The position numbers were made by a program, and so were the translations under genes. The notes under the pieces are model-generated. The model ran no database searches and had not been told where the DNA came from. It was given only the letters and a program-made list of their open reading frames with translations. Shown piece after piece: positions 27,006 through 36,900 of a stretch of DNA of 60,468 nucleotides (positions within the stretch are counted from its first letter, which is position 1; every line of letters begins with the position of its first letter). This DNA is from Actinomyces oricola. GTDB lineage: Bacteria > Actinomycetota > Actinomycetes > Actinomycetales > Actinomycetaceae. The stretch spans positions 1 to 60,468 of the forward strand of contig NZ_RYFV01000020.1 of the NCBI RefSeq assembly GCF_004104015.1, written 5' to 3'.

Positions 27006-27276
27006 GCGGTCCCTCCCCGTATCCCGTTTACCCCGTTGCAGTTCGCCCCTGTGCGACCACAAAAACGAGGATACATCGCGCTGGGAGCCCCGACAAACCA
27101 AAACTTGGCACGGTACCGCGCACTTCTCGCCGGGGCGTGCAGACACACCGGTACTTCGCGTTGAGATCACCTCACCGCGCAATCCAGAAGGCCGAGAGAA
27201 AAGTGCTCGGTACCACATGTGACACACAGCATTGTCACAGAATCGCTGGAGGTGAATCACAGGAGCTGTGTGTTCA
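27006..27276. promoter_or_regulatory. Divergent control region of the PAS gene and the OmpR-type regulator
   Basis: A 271-bp gap containing both promoters. TGTGAC at 27218-27223 and GTCACA at 27234-27239 form an inverted repeat with a 10-nt spacer, close to the regulator gene, and a good candidate operator. AGGAG at 27261-27265 is the likely ribosome-binding site for ATG 27277. Confidence 0.45.
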
Positions 27277-28053
27277 ATGTCGCCTATGAATACTGTGCCC
27301 GAGCCCCTCACCCGCCCCGACGGTTCTCCTGTCCGCGTCCTGGTGGTCGACGACGAGGAGATGCTCGCCGACCTTCTGGCCTCCGCCCTGCGCTATGAGG
27401 GCTGGGAGGTGACAACGGCGGGCACCGGGATCGCCGCGGTGCGCGCCGCCCAGGAGATTGGTCCTGACGTTATTGTCCTGGACGTCATGTTGCCCGACTT
27501 CGATGGCTTGGAGGTCATGCGCCGTATCCACGGTCACACCCCCGGCGTCCCCGTTCTATTTCTCACCGCCAAGGACTCGGTGGAGGACCGGGTGGCCGGG
27601 CTGACCGCCGGCGGGGATGACTACGTCACCAAGCCCTTCTCCCTGGAGGAGGTTGTGGCCCGCCTGCGCGCCCTGCTGCGGCGCTCGGGGGCCAACGCGG
27701 AGAAGCCCTCGAATCTGCTGGAGGTGGGCGACCTGCGCCTCGACGAGGACTCCCACGAGGTGTGGCGCGGCCAGGACGAGATCCACCTGACCGCCACCGA
27801 GTTCGAACTGCTGCGCTACCTCATGCGCAATCCGCGCCGAGTCCTATCCAAGCCGCAGATCCTGGACCGGGTGTGGAACTACGACTTCGGCGGGCAGGCC
27901 AACATTGTTGAGCTCTACATCTCCTACCTGCGTCGCAAGATCGACAGGGGCCGCGCACCCATGATCCACACCATGCGCGGAGTGGGCTACGTGCTCAAGC
28001 CCGCGGAGACGCCCCGGGCCGTGGCCGACGCCGCGGGCGCCGCAGGCGCGTAG
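27277..28053 (+). CDS. OmpR-class response regulator (PhoP/MprA-like)
   Basis: A 258-residue regulator. After a ~20-residue lead the receiver reads VRVLVVDDEEMLADLLASAL; the phosphoacceptor Asp is in VIVLDVMLPDFDG and the Lys in YVTKPFSLEEV. The winged helix contains LTATEFELLRYLMRNPRRVL and ELYISYLRRKID. The set resembles mycobacterial PhoP/MprA-type regulators. The start is chosen at ATG 27277, 11 nt after AGGAG; GTG 27268 and ATG 27286 are alternatives. The kinase gene begins 9 bp after the stop, so the two form an operon. Confidence 0.92.
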   Translation: MSPMNTVPEPLTRPDGSPVRVLVVDDEEMLADLLASALRYEGWEVTTAGTGIAAVRAAQEIGPDVIVLDVMLPDFDGLEVMRRIHGHTPGVPVLFLTAKDSVEDRVAGLTAGGDDYVTKPFSLEEVVARLRALLRRSGANAEKPSNLLEVGDLRLDEDSHEVWRGQDEIHLTATEFELLRYLMRNPRRVLSKPQILDRVWNYDFGGQANIVELYISYLRRKIDRGRAPMIHTMRGVGYVLKPAETPRAVADAAGAAGA

Positions 28054-28062
28054 GGCCCGGCG

Positions 28063-29823
28063 GTGAGACTCTTCCCTCCACGACCGGGCCGCAAGGACAG
28101 CGAGCACAGCAAAGACTGCAAGGACAGCAAGGACAGCGAGCACAACAAAGGCTGCGAGGACAGCGAGGGCACTGCCCCTCAGCGATCGCCGCGCAGTCTG
28201 CGCGCGCGCCTGGCCGCTGGAACCTTGGGGATCATGCTGGTCGTAGCCGCCCTCATGGGGGCCGTCTCCACGCTCACGCTGCGCCACACCCTCATGGACC
28301 GCCTCGACGATCAGCTCATTGCCGCCTCCGAGCGCGCCGCTAATCGTCGTCACGGCGGGGCCCACGACGGCAAGACGCCCCAGTCCAGCTGCTCGTCCCC
28401 GACGTCGACGCCCCCAGCGCATCAAGACGATGCGGGCAATGCGGGCGATGCGGACAATGCGGACGGTGGTGATGGCGAGCCTCGCCTGCCTCCCGGACTG
28501 GACGCCGCGGGACAGCCGACGGGGACGCTGAGCGTGATCGTCTCGGGCAAGACCGACTCCGAGCCGGCGGTGCGCGCCGGCTACATTGACGAGCAGGGGT
28601 CCTACCAGACTCTGGCCGCCACCGACTACCAGGACTTGCTCGCCCTGCCCACCGGTCAGGGCCCCACCACTGTGCGCATCGGCGGCCTGGGGGACTACCG
28701 GGTTCTGGCCATCCATGACAATGACAGCGGCGACCTGGTCATTACGGGGCTGTCCATGAAAGCGGACAACGCCCTGGTGCGCACCCAGCTCCTCATTGAG
28801 GGATTCATCGCCTTGGGTGGGGCGGTGGTGGCGGCGCTGGCCGGGCGGGCCATGGTCCGCTCCTCCCTGGCGCCGCTGGAGCGCGTGGCCGCCACCGCCA
28901 AGCATGTGGCCTCCCAGCCCCTGGAGCGCGGAGAGGTGAGCATTAACGAGCGCGTCACCGAGGCCGACCTGGCCTCCTCCCAGGAGGTGGGGCAGGTCGG
29001 CGGTGCCCTCAATACGCTGCTCAATCATGTGGACGCCGCCCTGGCGGTGCGCCACCGCTCTGAGACGCAGGTGCGCCAGTTCGTGGCCGACGCCTCCCAC
29101 GAGCTGCGCACGCCCCTGGCCTCCATCCGCGGCTACACCGAGCTCATTGCCCGCGAGGGGGCCGACGCCGACCTGCCCGAGCGCGCCACTCACGCCCTGG
29201 GGCGGGTCCACTCCGAGTCGGTGCGCATGACCGCACTGGTGGAGGATCTGCTGCTCCTGGCGCGCCTGGACGCGGGCCGCGAACTGCGCCGCGAGGAGGT
29301 GGACCTGGTGGGGCTCCTAGTCGACACCGTCGCCGACGCGAGGGCCGCCGGCCCCGACCACGAGTGGGCCCTGGAGCTCACCGCCCTGGAGCCGCCCGCG
29401 GGCCCGGCCGGGGAATTGAGCGAGGTTGAGGACTTCGAGCCCGAACCGCCCCTGGTCATGGGCGACGAGGCGCGCCTGCGGCAGGTGCTGGTCAACCTGC
29501 TGGCCAATGCCCGGGTTCACACGCCTGCCGGCAGCCGGGTGACAACCACTCTCAAGCGCTCGGGGGCCACCCTGGTCATTACCGTGGCCGACGACGGGCC
29601 GGGCATTGACCCGCAGGTGCGCGAACGCCTCTTCGAGCGCTTCGCGCGCGGCGATTCCTCGCGCGGCCGCCGCACCGGCTCCACGGGCCTGGGCATGTCG
29701 ATAGCACTGGCGATCGTCCGCTCCCACGGCGGGACGCTGACGGTGGACTCGCGTCAGGGGCGGGCCGATGGCGAGCACGGCACCACCTTCACGGTGACCC
29801 TGCCGGCGGCGGACGTGAACTGA
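28063..29823 (+). CDS. Membrane sensor histidine kinase paired with the OmpR-class regulator
   Basis: A 586-residue kinase with an unusual, charged N-terminus. Residues ~8-37 repeat KDSEHSKDCKDSKDSEH-like units before a first transmembrane segment at ~52-72. The extracytoplasmic domain (~75-235) includes an Asp/Asn/Gly-rich stretch (GNAGDADNADGGDGE). A second membrane segment (~244-266) and HAMP follow. The phosphoacceptor box is SHELRTPLASIRG, then NLLANARVHTP, VADDGPGIDP and TGLGMSIALAIV. GTG 28063 is the operon-consistent start. The signal is unknown. Confidence 0.9.
   Translation: MRLFPPRPGRKDSEHSKDCKDSKDSEHNKGCEDSEGTAPQRSPRSLRARLAAGTLGIMLVVAALMGAVSTLTLRHTLMDRLDDQLIAASERAANRRHGGAHDGKTPQSSCSSPTSTPPAHQDDAGNAGDADNADGGDGEPRLPPGLDAAGQPTGTLSVIVSGKTDSEPAVRAGYIDEQGSYQTLAATDYQDLLALPTGQGPTTVRIGGLGDYRVLAIHDNDSGDLVITGLSMKADNALVRTQLLIEGFIALGGAVVAALAGRAMVRSSLAPLERVAATAKHVASQPLERGEVSINERVTEADLASSQEVGQVGGALNTLLNHVDAALAVRHRSETQVRQFVADASHELRTPLASIRGYTELIAREGADADLPERATHALGRVHSESVRMTALVEDLLLLARLDAGRELRREEVDLVGLLVDTVADARAAGPDHEWALELTALEPPAGPAGELSEVEDFEPEPPLVMGDEARLRQVLVNLLANARVHTPAGSRVTTTLKRSGATLVITVADDGPGIDPQVRERLFERFARGDSSRGRRTGSTGLGMSIALAIVRSHGGTLTVDSRQGRADGEHGTTFTVTLPAADVN
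28081..28170 (+). repeat. Short GACAGCGAGCAC/AAGGAC repeats in the kinase 5' coding region
   Basis: AAGGACAGCGAGCACA occurs at 28092 and again at 28131, with further AAGGACAGC and GAGGACAGCGAG units between and after. The repeats encode Lys/Asp/Ser/Glu/His-rich sequence. Unit changes could alter the cytoplasmic N-terminus length. Confidence 0.6.
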
Positions 29824-29900
29824 GACAGGCCCAAGGGCTCGCCGGCGCCCGGGGAATGGCCCACTCCTGCCGCCGTCGGCAGGTCTGTGAGCGCCCCGCG

Positions 29901-29912
29901 TAGGCTGAACCA
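29901..29912 (+). promoter_or_regulatory. Probable leaderless promoter -10 box (TAGGCT)
   Basis: TAGGCT at 29901-29906 lies exactly 6 nt before ATG 29913, matching the TANNNT spacing of actinobacterial leaderless transcripts. No ribosome-binding site precedes the ATG. Confidence 0.5.
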
Positions 29913-32285
29913 ATGAGCCATTCCCCCCGGCGGCGCCGTCGTCGAGCCCTTCTGCGGGCCGTGGTCGGTGCTCTCGTGCTGCTTACCGTCCTGGGAATGG
30001 TGCTGGCCATGGCCGGGACCGCATTGGCCGGCCCCGGCACACCCACCGGCCCCGGGACGCCGCCGGCCTCCCCTAAGGCGGCCCGGACCGCCGACCCCGG
30101 CCGGGCGCCGGAGGCTGAGCGCGCTCCCGTGGTGGTGCTCGCCACCCACAATGTCACCTGGGCCGATATTGAGGCCCTGGCCACGGGCGAGGCCGGCCCG
30201 GAGGCGGCCCGGGCCGCAGTCGTCATTGCGTCCTCCGCCGCCGTCAACGAGCCGGTCAATCTGGTGGTCCGTACCGTGGGTGAGGGCACCTGCCCGGCTG
30301 ACGGCTGGCTCACCTTGGGGGATGGGAGCCGCCTGCGCGCCGCCGAGCGCACTAAGGAGGGCGCCTGCACCTGGCCGGCCGACATTGATCAGGCTCCTAC
30401 TGGCACCCTGACGGGGATCCTGAGGCGCGTGGACGTCCCGGTGCTCGCAGTGGGCCCGGGAGCCGAGTTGGCCCTGACGGTCAAGGACACCGCTGGAACC
30501 CCGCCCGTGGTGCCGCAGACCGCCGCTTCGCTGACAGAGGCGCTGGCGACTCTGAGCGGCCCGACGCTCCTGGTCGCTGACACCGACCCAGCCGCCGACC
30601 AGTCGCCCACCGAGGACGCCGAGCGGGTAACCGCCCTGGCGGCGGCATTGACGGACACCTTGGCGCAGGCGCCCGCCGGGACCCGGGTCCTCCTGCTCTC
30701 CCTGGCCGACGACCAGGATCCCGGCCCGCAGATGGCGGTGCTTCCCGCCGGCACCATGAGCCCTCAGGGCAGCAGCGGCGGGCTCGTCGTCGGCTCCTCC
30801 ACGCATCGGGCGGGCCTCATCCAGCTCCCGGACCTGGCGCCGACCCTCCTGGATGCGCTGACGGGGCTGGAAAGCGCCGCCTTCACCTCCCAGGCGCTGG
30901 CCCTGCCGGCAGTGGCCACGGCTACTCCGCCGGGTGCTGGGCCGGGCCCAACGCCCGGTACAGGGACCGGCGCGGATCCGATGAACGGGAGGCCGGCCCG
31001 GCTGGCCGACGACGCCCTCCACGCCCGCGCCTCCCGGCTCATCACGGTGCCCACCGGCGTCGCGCTCACCATTGCGGCCCTCGTGGTGCTGGTGACTGCC
31101 GGAGTCGTCCTGCGCTCAGGCGACCGGGCCCCGGCCGCCGCCGGTGGTGTTCACCGGGCGGCCCTGCTCGTGGTCGCCCTGCCGCTGGGGGTCATGCTGG
31201 CCAACGTCTTCCCCTGGTGGCGGGTGGGGGCCGGCGGGGACCGGCCCTCTTGGTGGGTGTTGGCCACGGCGCTGGGCCTGGGCACGGTGCTGGCGGTGCT
31301 CCTGGCCACTGCGGCCTGGGCTCTGTGGGCGGTGCTGTCGCGCCGGCGCCCCGGCCGGGGGGCCTCCCCCACGGCGGACACGGGGCCGGTCCAGGGCGCC
31401 GCACCGACTGCGGGCGCCCCACTGGCGGCGGGCCCGGTGCTCCCGCTGGCGATACTCACCTGCGCCGTCATCCTCCTCGATGGGGCCACCGGAGCCCATC
31501 TGGCCTTCAACGGGCCGCTGGGTATGAACGCCGTGGTCGCTGGACGCTTCTACGGCATGTCCAACACGGCTTTCGCCCTCGCCGCGGGTGCCCTGCTGGT
31601 GGCGGTCGGCGCCCTGGTGGGGCCGACGGCGCGGGCGCTCACGCGCCCGCGCAATAGGCGGCTGGCGGTGGTGGCCCTGGTGGGGGCCGTGGGCGCCGTG
31701 GCGGTGGTCCTCGACGGCGCCCCCCGGCTGGGTGCCGACATTGGCGGGGTCCTGGCACTGGTGCCCGCCCTAGTCGCGCTGGGCGCCGGCCTGGCGGAGG
31801 TGCGCATGACCTGGTGGCGCTGGCTGGTGGCGGGGGCGGGAGCCGTCATGGCCGTCAGCACCTTCGCCCTGGTGGACCTGATGACGCGCACCGGGCCCAC
31901 GACCCACCTGAGCCGCTTCGCCACCGAGGTGCTTTCCGGACAGGCGGGCCGCACCGTGGCGCGCAAGGCCTGGGCGCTGGTGGCCCCCTTCACCTCCAAT
32001 CCGCTCGCCCTGGTGGCACTGGGGGCCGGGGTGCTGACGATCGCCGGGGCCGGGTGGTGGCTGCGCCTGCAACTGCGGTCCTGGCGGGCGGGGACCAGCG
32101 CCTACCGGTGGCTGGCGGGATGCCCGGCCGCACCGTGGCTGGGGCCGGTGACCCGGGCACTGGGGGTGCTTGTCGTCGTCGAGGTGCTCCTCAATGATTC
32201 GGGGGCCGCCATGGCGGTTTTCACGGTGGTCGTGGCATTGCCGGCCCTACTGGCCTGGGTGACGGCGCAGGCGGTACGGCGCTGA
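29913..32285 (+). CDS. Large exported/polytopic membrane protein of unknown function
   Basis: A 790-residue protein. A basic start and hydrophobic segment (LLRAVVGALVLLTVLGMVLA) act as signal or anchor. About 320 extracytoplasmic residues follow with conserved-looking elements (NVTWADIEALA, GWLTLGDGSRLRA, PDLAPTLLDALTG). The C-terminal half has about 10 transmembrane segments from ~375 to 785, with FYGMSNTAFALAAGALLVAV and LVALGAGLAEVRMTWWRW. This architecture (soluble outer domain plus multispan C-terminus) occurs in uncharacterised actinobacterial envelope proteins. The start is supported by TAGGCT 6 nt upstream. It is convergent with a GT2 gene, so a role in cell-wall glycan or polyprenyl-sugar export is a guess only. 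Confidence 0.75.
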   Translation: MSHSPRRRRRRALLRAVVGALVLLTVLGMVLAMAGTALAGPGTPTGPGTPPASPKAARTADPGRAPEAERAPVVVLATHNVTWADIEALATGEAGPEAARAAVVIASSAAVNEPVNLVVRTVGEGTCPADGWLTLGDGSRLRAAERTKEGACTWPADIDQAPTGTLTGILRRVDVPVLAVGPGAELALTVKDTAGTPPVVPQTAASLTEALATLSGPTLLVADTDPAADQSPTEDAERVTALAAALTDTLAQAPAGTRVLLLSLADDQDPGPQMAVLPAGTMSPQGSSGGLVVGSSTHRAGLIQLPDLAPTLLDALTGLESAAFTSQALALPAVATATPPGAGPGPTPGTGTGADPMNGRPARLADDALHARASRLITVPTGVALTIAALVVLVTAGVVLRSGDRAPAAAGGVHRAALLVVALPLGVMLANVFPWWRVGAGGDRPSWWVLATALGLGTVLAVLLATAAWALWAVLSRRRPGRGASPTADTGPVQGAAPTAGAPLAAGPVLPLAILTCAVILLDGATGAHLAFNGPLGMNAVVAGRFYGMSNTAFALAAGALLVAVGALVGPTARALTRPRNRRLAVVALVGAVGAVAVVLDGAPRLGADIGGVLALVPALVALGAGLAEVRMTWWRWLVAGAGAVMAVSTFALVDLMTRTGPTTHLSRFATEVLSGQAGRTVARKAWALVAPFTSNPLALVALGAGVLTIAGAGWWLRLQLRSWRAGTSAYRWLAGCPAAPWLGPVTRALGVLVVVEVLLNDSGAAMAVFTVVVALPALLAWVTAQAVRR

Positions 32286-32290
32286 GGGCG

Positions 32291-32323
32291 GGCGGTGCGG
32301 CCGGCCCAGGGGCCGGTACCGCC
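32291..32323. terminator. Hairpin between membrane protein and GT2 genes
   Basis: GGCGGT and ACCGCC close an imperfect GC-rich hairpin with an inner CGGCC/GGCCG pairing, between two convergent stop codons. Confidence 0.45.
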
Positions 32324-32357
32324 GTCATCCGCGGCCGGCTCTCGCCGTCGGCCTCCT

Positions 32358-33176
32358 CTACCTCCTCGCAGTGCCGATCTTGTCGGGGTCCCAGGCCCGG
32401 TAGGTGTGGAAGGGCCGCTGGTTGCGCGCGGCCTCCTCGTAGAGGCGTGAGGGGACGCGGCGACGGCGCAGGCGGCGCACAGCGATGGTTCTCAGCACGT
32501 CCCGGAACTGGCCGGCGCGGTGGAGCCGGCCGGCCCTGTCATTGCCGGTGACCCGGTGGGTAATGTCGCAGGGGACCTCGATAACCGTCTTGCCGGCCAC
32601 GAGCACGTCTATGCTCAAGCCCACTTCCACGCCCCAGCCCTCGGCCAGGGGCTCGGCCGCCTCGTAGGCCTCCCGGGTAATGCAGCGCTGGCCCGACAGG
32701 GGGGCGACCGGGGACCAGCCGGTGGCTGAGGCGATGGCGGCACGAGCGGTGCGCACGACGCGGCCGCGCCCGCCGGCCCCGACCGGCCTGGGGGGCACGG
32801 CGATGGCCATATCGGCGACGCCGTCGACCACCGGCGGCACCAGATCGGAGCAGGCGGCGGCGGTGTCACCCAGGTCGGCGTCGATGAAGAGCAGGAGGCG
32901 GGCGGGGCCATCAATGTAGTCGCGCATGGCCACGACGCTGGCCCCGGTTTCCATGGCGGAGGCCTTGCCGCGGCTCACGGAGTGGCGGACGGTCACTGCG
33001 CCCGCCGCGCGGGCGTGGTGCTGCGTGCCGTCGGTGGAGCCGTCGTCCACGACGACGACGAGGTCGACGCGGGGAATCGCCCTGCATGCGCGAATGGTGG
33101 CGGCAACTCGTGCCGCTTCGTCCTTGGCGGGGATGACAACAGCAACCCTCTGGTCAGGGCGGTCGGACGGACTCAC
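32358..33176 (-). CDS. Family 2 glycosyltransferase
   Basis: A 272-residue GT-A fold enzyme, apparently soluble. VAVVIPAKDEAARVAATIRA starts the nucleotide-sugar fold, VVVDDGSTDGTQ follows, and the DXD metal motif is FIDADLGD. The acceptor region SGQRCITREAYEAAEPLAEGWGVEVGLSIDVL and the basic tail (RRLRRRRVPSR) are shared by actinobacterial GT2 proteins that use polyprenyl-phosphate or glycerate acceptors. The order of motifs is reminiscent of GpgS, but that specific call is not secure. ATG 33176. Convergent with the 790-residue membrane protein; recR is the next gene on the same strand. Confidence 0.85.
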   Translation of the reverse strand: MSPSDRPDQRVAVVIPAKDEAARVAATIRACRAIPRVDLVVVVDDGSTDGTQHHARAAGAVTVRHSVSRGKASAMETGASVVAMRDYIDGPARLLLFIDADLGDTAAACSDLVPPVVDGVADMAIAVPPRPVGAGGRGRVVRTARAAIASATGWSPVAPLSGQRCITREAYEAAEPLAEGWGVEVGLSIDVLVAGKTVIEVPCDITHRVTGNDRAGRLHRAGQFRDVLRTIAVRRLRRRRVPSRLYEEAARNQRPFHTYRAWDPDKIGTARR

Positions 33177-33319
33177 CCCACCAGGGTAGCCACCACAGGG
33201 CGCTCCAGGCGGAGCGGCGCGTCCCTGAGGTGGCGGATATGGGTGCTTTCCTCGTCACGTCCCAAACGGCGGGCGGATTCGGCTCAGTAAGAGAACAAGG
33301 GGCGTTCCCGCCAACTGCC

Positions 33320-33934
33320 TTAGGTGGCGTCGTCGACGCGGCGGCGCCCCTCGAAGGCCCGTCCCAGGGTGACCTCGTCAGCGTACTCCAGATCCGAGCC
33401 CACCGGCAGTCCGGAGGCCAGGCGCGAGACGGGCACGGCCATGGTGCGCAGCATGCGGGTGAGGTAGGCGGCGGTGGCCTCCCCCACGACGTCGGGGTCC
33501 GTGGCCAGGATGACTTCCTCGACATCCCCGCCTCCGAGGCGGGCGAAGAGTTCGCGCACGCGCAGGTCGTCGGGGCCCACCCCATTAATGGGGTCGATGG
33601 CCCCGCCGAGCACGTGGTAGAGGCCCCGGTACTCGCGGGTGCGCTCTATAGCGACAACGTCTTTGGGCTCCTCGACCACGCAGATGACCCGCCGGTCGCG
33701 GCGCGGGTCGCGGCAAATGGCGCACTGGGCTGATTCGGCGACGTTCCCGCAGGTCTCGCAGAAGCGCACGCGCGCCTTGACCGCCTGGAGGGCCTGGACC
33801 AGCCGGTCCACGGAGCCGGCGTCCGCCGCCAGGATGTGGAAGGCGAGGCGCTGAGCGGACTTGGGGCCTATACCGGGCAGCTCGCCCAGTTCGTCAATGA
33901 GGTCCTGGACGGCGCCCTCGTAGATGGCGGGCAC
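33320..33934 (-). CDS. recR: Recombination mediator RecR
   Basis: A 204-residue protein of the RecFOR repair pathway that helps load RecA on gapped DNA. It has the N-terminal helix-hairpin-helix [20 protein letters not shown], a four-cysteine zinc motif ([18 protein letters not shown]), and a Toprim domain with [14 protein letters not shown] and [17 protein letters not shown]. The length is typical. Its start lies 2 bp after the dnaX stop, the conserved dnaX-recR order, though the usual YbaB-type gene between or near them is absent here. Confidence 0.96.
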   Translation of the reverse strand: MPAIYEGAVQDLIDELGELPGIGPKSAQRLAFHILAADAGSVDRLVQALQAVKARVRFCETCGNVAESAQCAICRDPRRDRRVICVVEEPKDVVAIERTREYRGLYHVLGGAIDPINGVGPDDLRVRELFARLGGGDVEEVILATDPDVVGEATAAYLTRMLRTMAVPVSRLASGLPVGSDLEYADEVTLGRAFEGRRRVDDAT

Positions 33935-33936
33935 GC

Positions 33937-36900
33937 TCAGTGTCCTTCCTGGGTCACAGTGATCTCCTCCAAGACGGTGGCGCCCAGGATTCGCTTGACG
34001 ACTTCCAGGCCCACGACACCGGCCTCCTCAGCGTCCTCGTCGTCCTCACTGGGCAGGTCCTCCTCCAAGGGGGCGACGGCGCTGCGGGGGTTTGCGGCCG
34101 GGCGGCCCTGGCCGCGGGCCGCAGCCCGAGCGGCCTCCATGGCGGCGGCGACCCGATCGCCGGCAGCACCCGTGGGGGCCCAGGTCTCCTCGGGCCCGTC
34201 AGGGTCGCCGGGCTCCTCGGGCACCGGGACGCCGTCGGAGAAGGCGGTCACCTCGCCTGGCGCGCCCGGCGCCGTCCCCTCCCAGCTGACTGGGGCCAGG
34301 CCCCGGGGGCCGGTCCCCCCCTCCCGGCTCTCAACGCCCGGGGTACCGGGAAGCGGGGGCAGGGGGCGGATGCGGTGGACGGTGGCCAGGGACGGGCTCG
34401 TGGCCGAGGTCCCCTGGGCCGGGGCGGGACGGGGCGCGGGTGCGGGCCCCTGGGGCCCTTCGGGCGGGGATGCGGAACGGTCCGCCATTGCGGAGTGGGC
34501 CGCTGCGGGCCGGCCCCGCCTTGCGGGGGAGCGGGTCTCATCCTGGCCGACGCCGGGCGGGGGGATGGGGACGGACAGGGGGCTTGGCGCCGAAGCGGGG
34601 TGGGATCCTGGCGCCGAGGCGGAGTGGGGGCTCGGCGCCGGCGCCGAGTGTGGGCTCGGCGCGGAGGGGCCGGAATACGCCTGGCCCCGCCCCGGGCCCG
34701 CCTGTCCGTGGGGGCCCGCCGGGGCGCTGCCCGGGTCCCGCGACGCCCGACCGCCCGCATTAGGGCTGCCCGCATTAGGGCTGCCCGCACTAGGGGCCGG
34801 CCGCGTGACCCCGCCCCAGGGGTCAGCCGGCTGCGGGTCAGGCGCTGAGGGGTCGGGCGCTGAGGATGTGGGGCCCCTTCGCCCTGAGCCTGGAACCGCG
34901 ACCTCTCCCCAGCCGTCGTCGTCCACGGCCGGGGCTCCCATTGGCCCTCGGGCCGGACCCGGGGCCGGCCGGTCCGAGGCCGGTTGGCTCGGGGCCGGTT
35001 GATCCGGGGTCGGCCGGTCCGGGGCCGGTTGGTCCGGGGCCAATCCCTTGGCCTCCGGCCGTCTGGACGCATCGCCCCTGGCGCCACTGCGCCCGCCAGG
35101 CCCACCGCCGCTGTGGCCACCGGGGCGGCCCGGGGCGCCGGGGCGGCCGGGGGCGCCGGTCATTGCTCCCCCGGGCTCGCCGCCTCCAGGACCGTCGCCG
35201 CCGGTGAGGATGGCGTGGACTTCGAGTTGGAGTCCAAGCGCCTGGTGGATGGCGGCGGCCAGGATTGGGCCGTGCCCGCCGTTCTCAAAGGCGCCGACCA
35301 GCCCCGGGGAGGTGAAGAGCACCTGGAAGACCCCATTGGCAATGGCCCCGGGCTGGGAGTTGGGGCCCACCAGCGCCCAGGTGGCGCGGCGTGAGCGCTT
35401 GGCGGCGTCCAGGACCTCCTCCCAGCGAGCCCGGATCATCTCGGCGTCGGCGGCGCCCGCGCTGGAGTGGACGTCCGGCTGCTGCCCGGCCGCGCCCGGC
35501 TGGGCGGCTGCGGCGCCGTCGGGCTCATGGGGGCGTCGAGACTCGTTACGGGGCCGCACGTGGGTCGCGGCGGTGTCCCCGCCCGCCTGACCGGGACCGG
35601 GGCCGCCGGAGGGTGCTGGCGCGGGCTCCCCGCGCACCGCACCATCGGGGGCCTGGGCATTGGCGGCCGGGGCCCCCGGAGCAGGTGATGCGGGAGCGTC
35701 ACCGGCGGGCCCGGCCCCTGCCCCCCGCGCCCCGGGCGCGGCCGGGGCCCGGCCGGCCGAACCCGTCTGAGCCGTTGGAGCCTGCTGGGCCGTCGCTTGA
35801 TCCATCGCTTGATCCGCCGCCGCCCCCGCTGGGGCGCCACGGCGGGCGATCTCAGCGGCCCTGGCGCGCCCCGAGCCCGGCCCGCCGCCGGCCGGGCGCG
35901 CCCCGGGGGCCGCCGGCGCCCCCCAGTCCCCGCTGTCGCCGGCCGCAGGGGCACCGGGCGCGGGCGCCAGCCCCCCGGCGCCCGGCGCAGAGGGCACCAG
36001 CAGGCGGGCCATGAGCAGCTCAAGCTGAAGACGCGGGGAGGTGGCACCAACCATCTGGGACAGGGCTTGGGCCGTCATGTCCGCGCTGCGGGACAGCCCC
36101 GGGGCGCCGATGGTGCGCGCTTGGACCTCCATGCGCTTCAGCTCGTCAACGGGCCGGGACCCCAGGGCCGGGCCGGCCTCGGAGCCGGCCAGGGAGATCA
36201 CCAGCAGGTCCCGCAGACGCGCCAGGAGGTCCTCGACAAAGCGGCGCGGGTCGTGCCCGGAGGACACCACCCGGTCCACCACCCGGAAGACGCCGGCACC
36301 ATCGGCGGCGGCAATCGCATCCACGCAGGAGTCCAAGAGGGTGGTGTCGGTGTAGCCCAGAAGCGCCACGGCGCGCTGGTAGTCGACCTCGCCGTCAACG
36401 GCCCCGCCGATGAGCTGGTCCATGACCGAGAGAGTGTCGCGCACCGAGCCCCCGCCGGCGCGGACCACCAGGGGGAAGACCCCGGCCCCCACCTGAACGC
36501 CCTCGGCGCCGCACAGGTGCCCCAAGTAACCCTCCAGGACGTCGGGAGGGACCAGGCGGAAGGGGTAGTGGTGGGTGCGCGAGCGGATGGTGCCAATGAC
36601 CTTCTCCGGCTCGGTCGTGGCGAAGACGAACTTCACGTGAGCCGGGGGCTCCTCGACCAGCTTGAGCAGGGCGTTGAAGCCCTGCGGGGTGACCATGTGG
36701 GCCTCGTCCAGGATGAAGATCTTGTAGCGGTCCCGTGCCGGGGCGAAGGCGGCGCGCTCACGCAGGTCCCGGGCGTCGTCGACGCCGTTGTGGGACGCGG
36801 CGTCGATCTCGACGACGTCCAGGCTCCCCGGCCCACCGGTGGCCAGGTCCCGGCAGGAGGGGCAGACCCCGCAGGGGGTGTCGGTGGGGAAGCGCTCGCA

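Noticed and set aside
27218..27239. CRP-type site
   Set aside because: TGTGA and TCACA half-sites are present, but the spacer between them is 12 nt instead of 6, so it is kept only as a generic dyad.
27844..29211. 455-codon minus-strand frame
   Set aside because: Antisense to the regulator and kinase genes; contains long Ala/Val/Leu runs mirroring the coding repeats.
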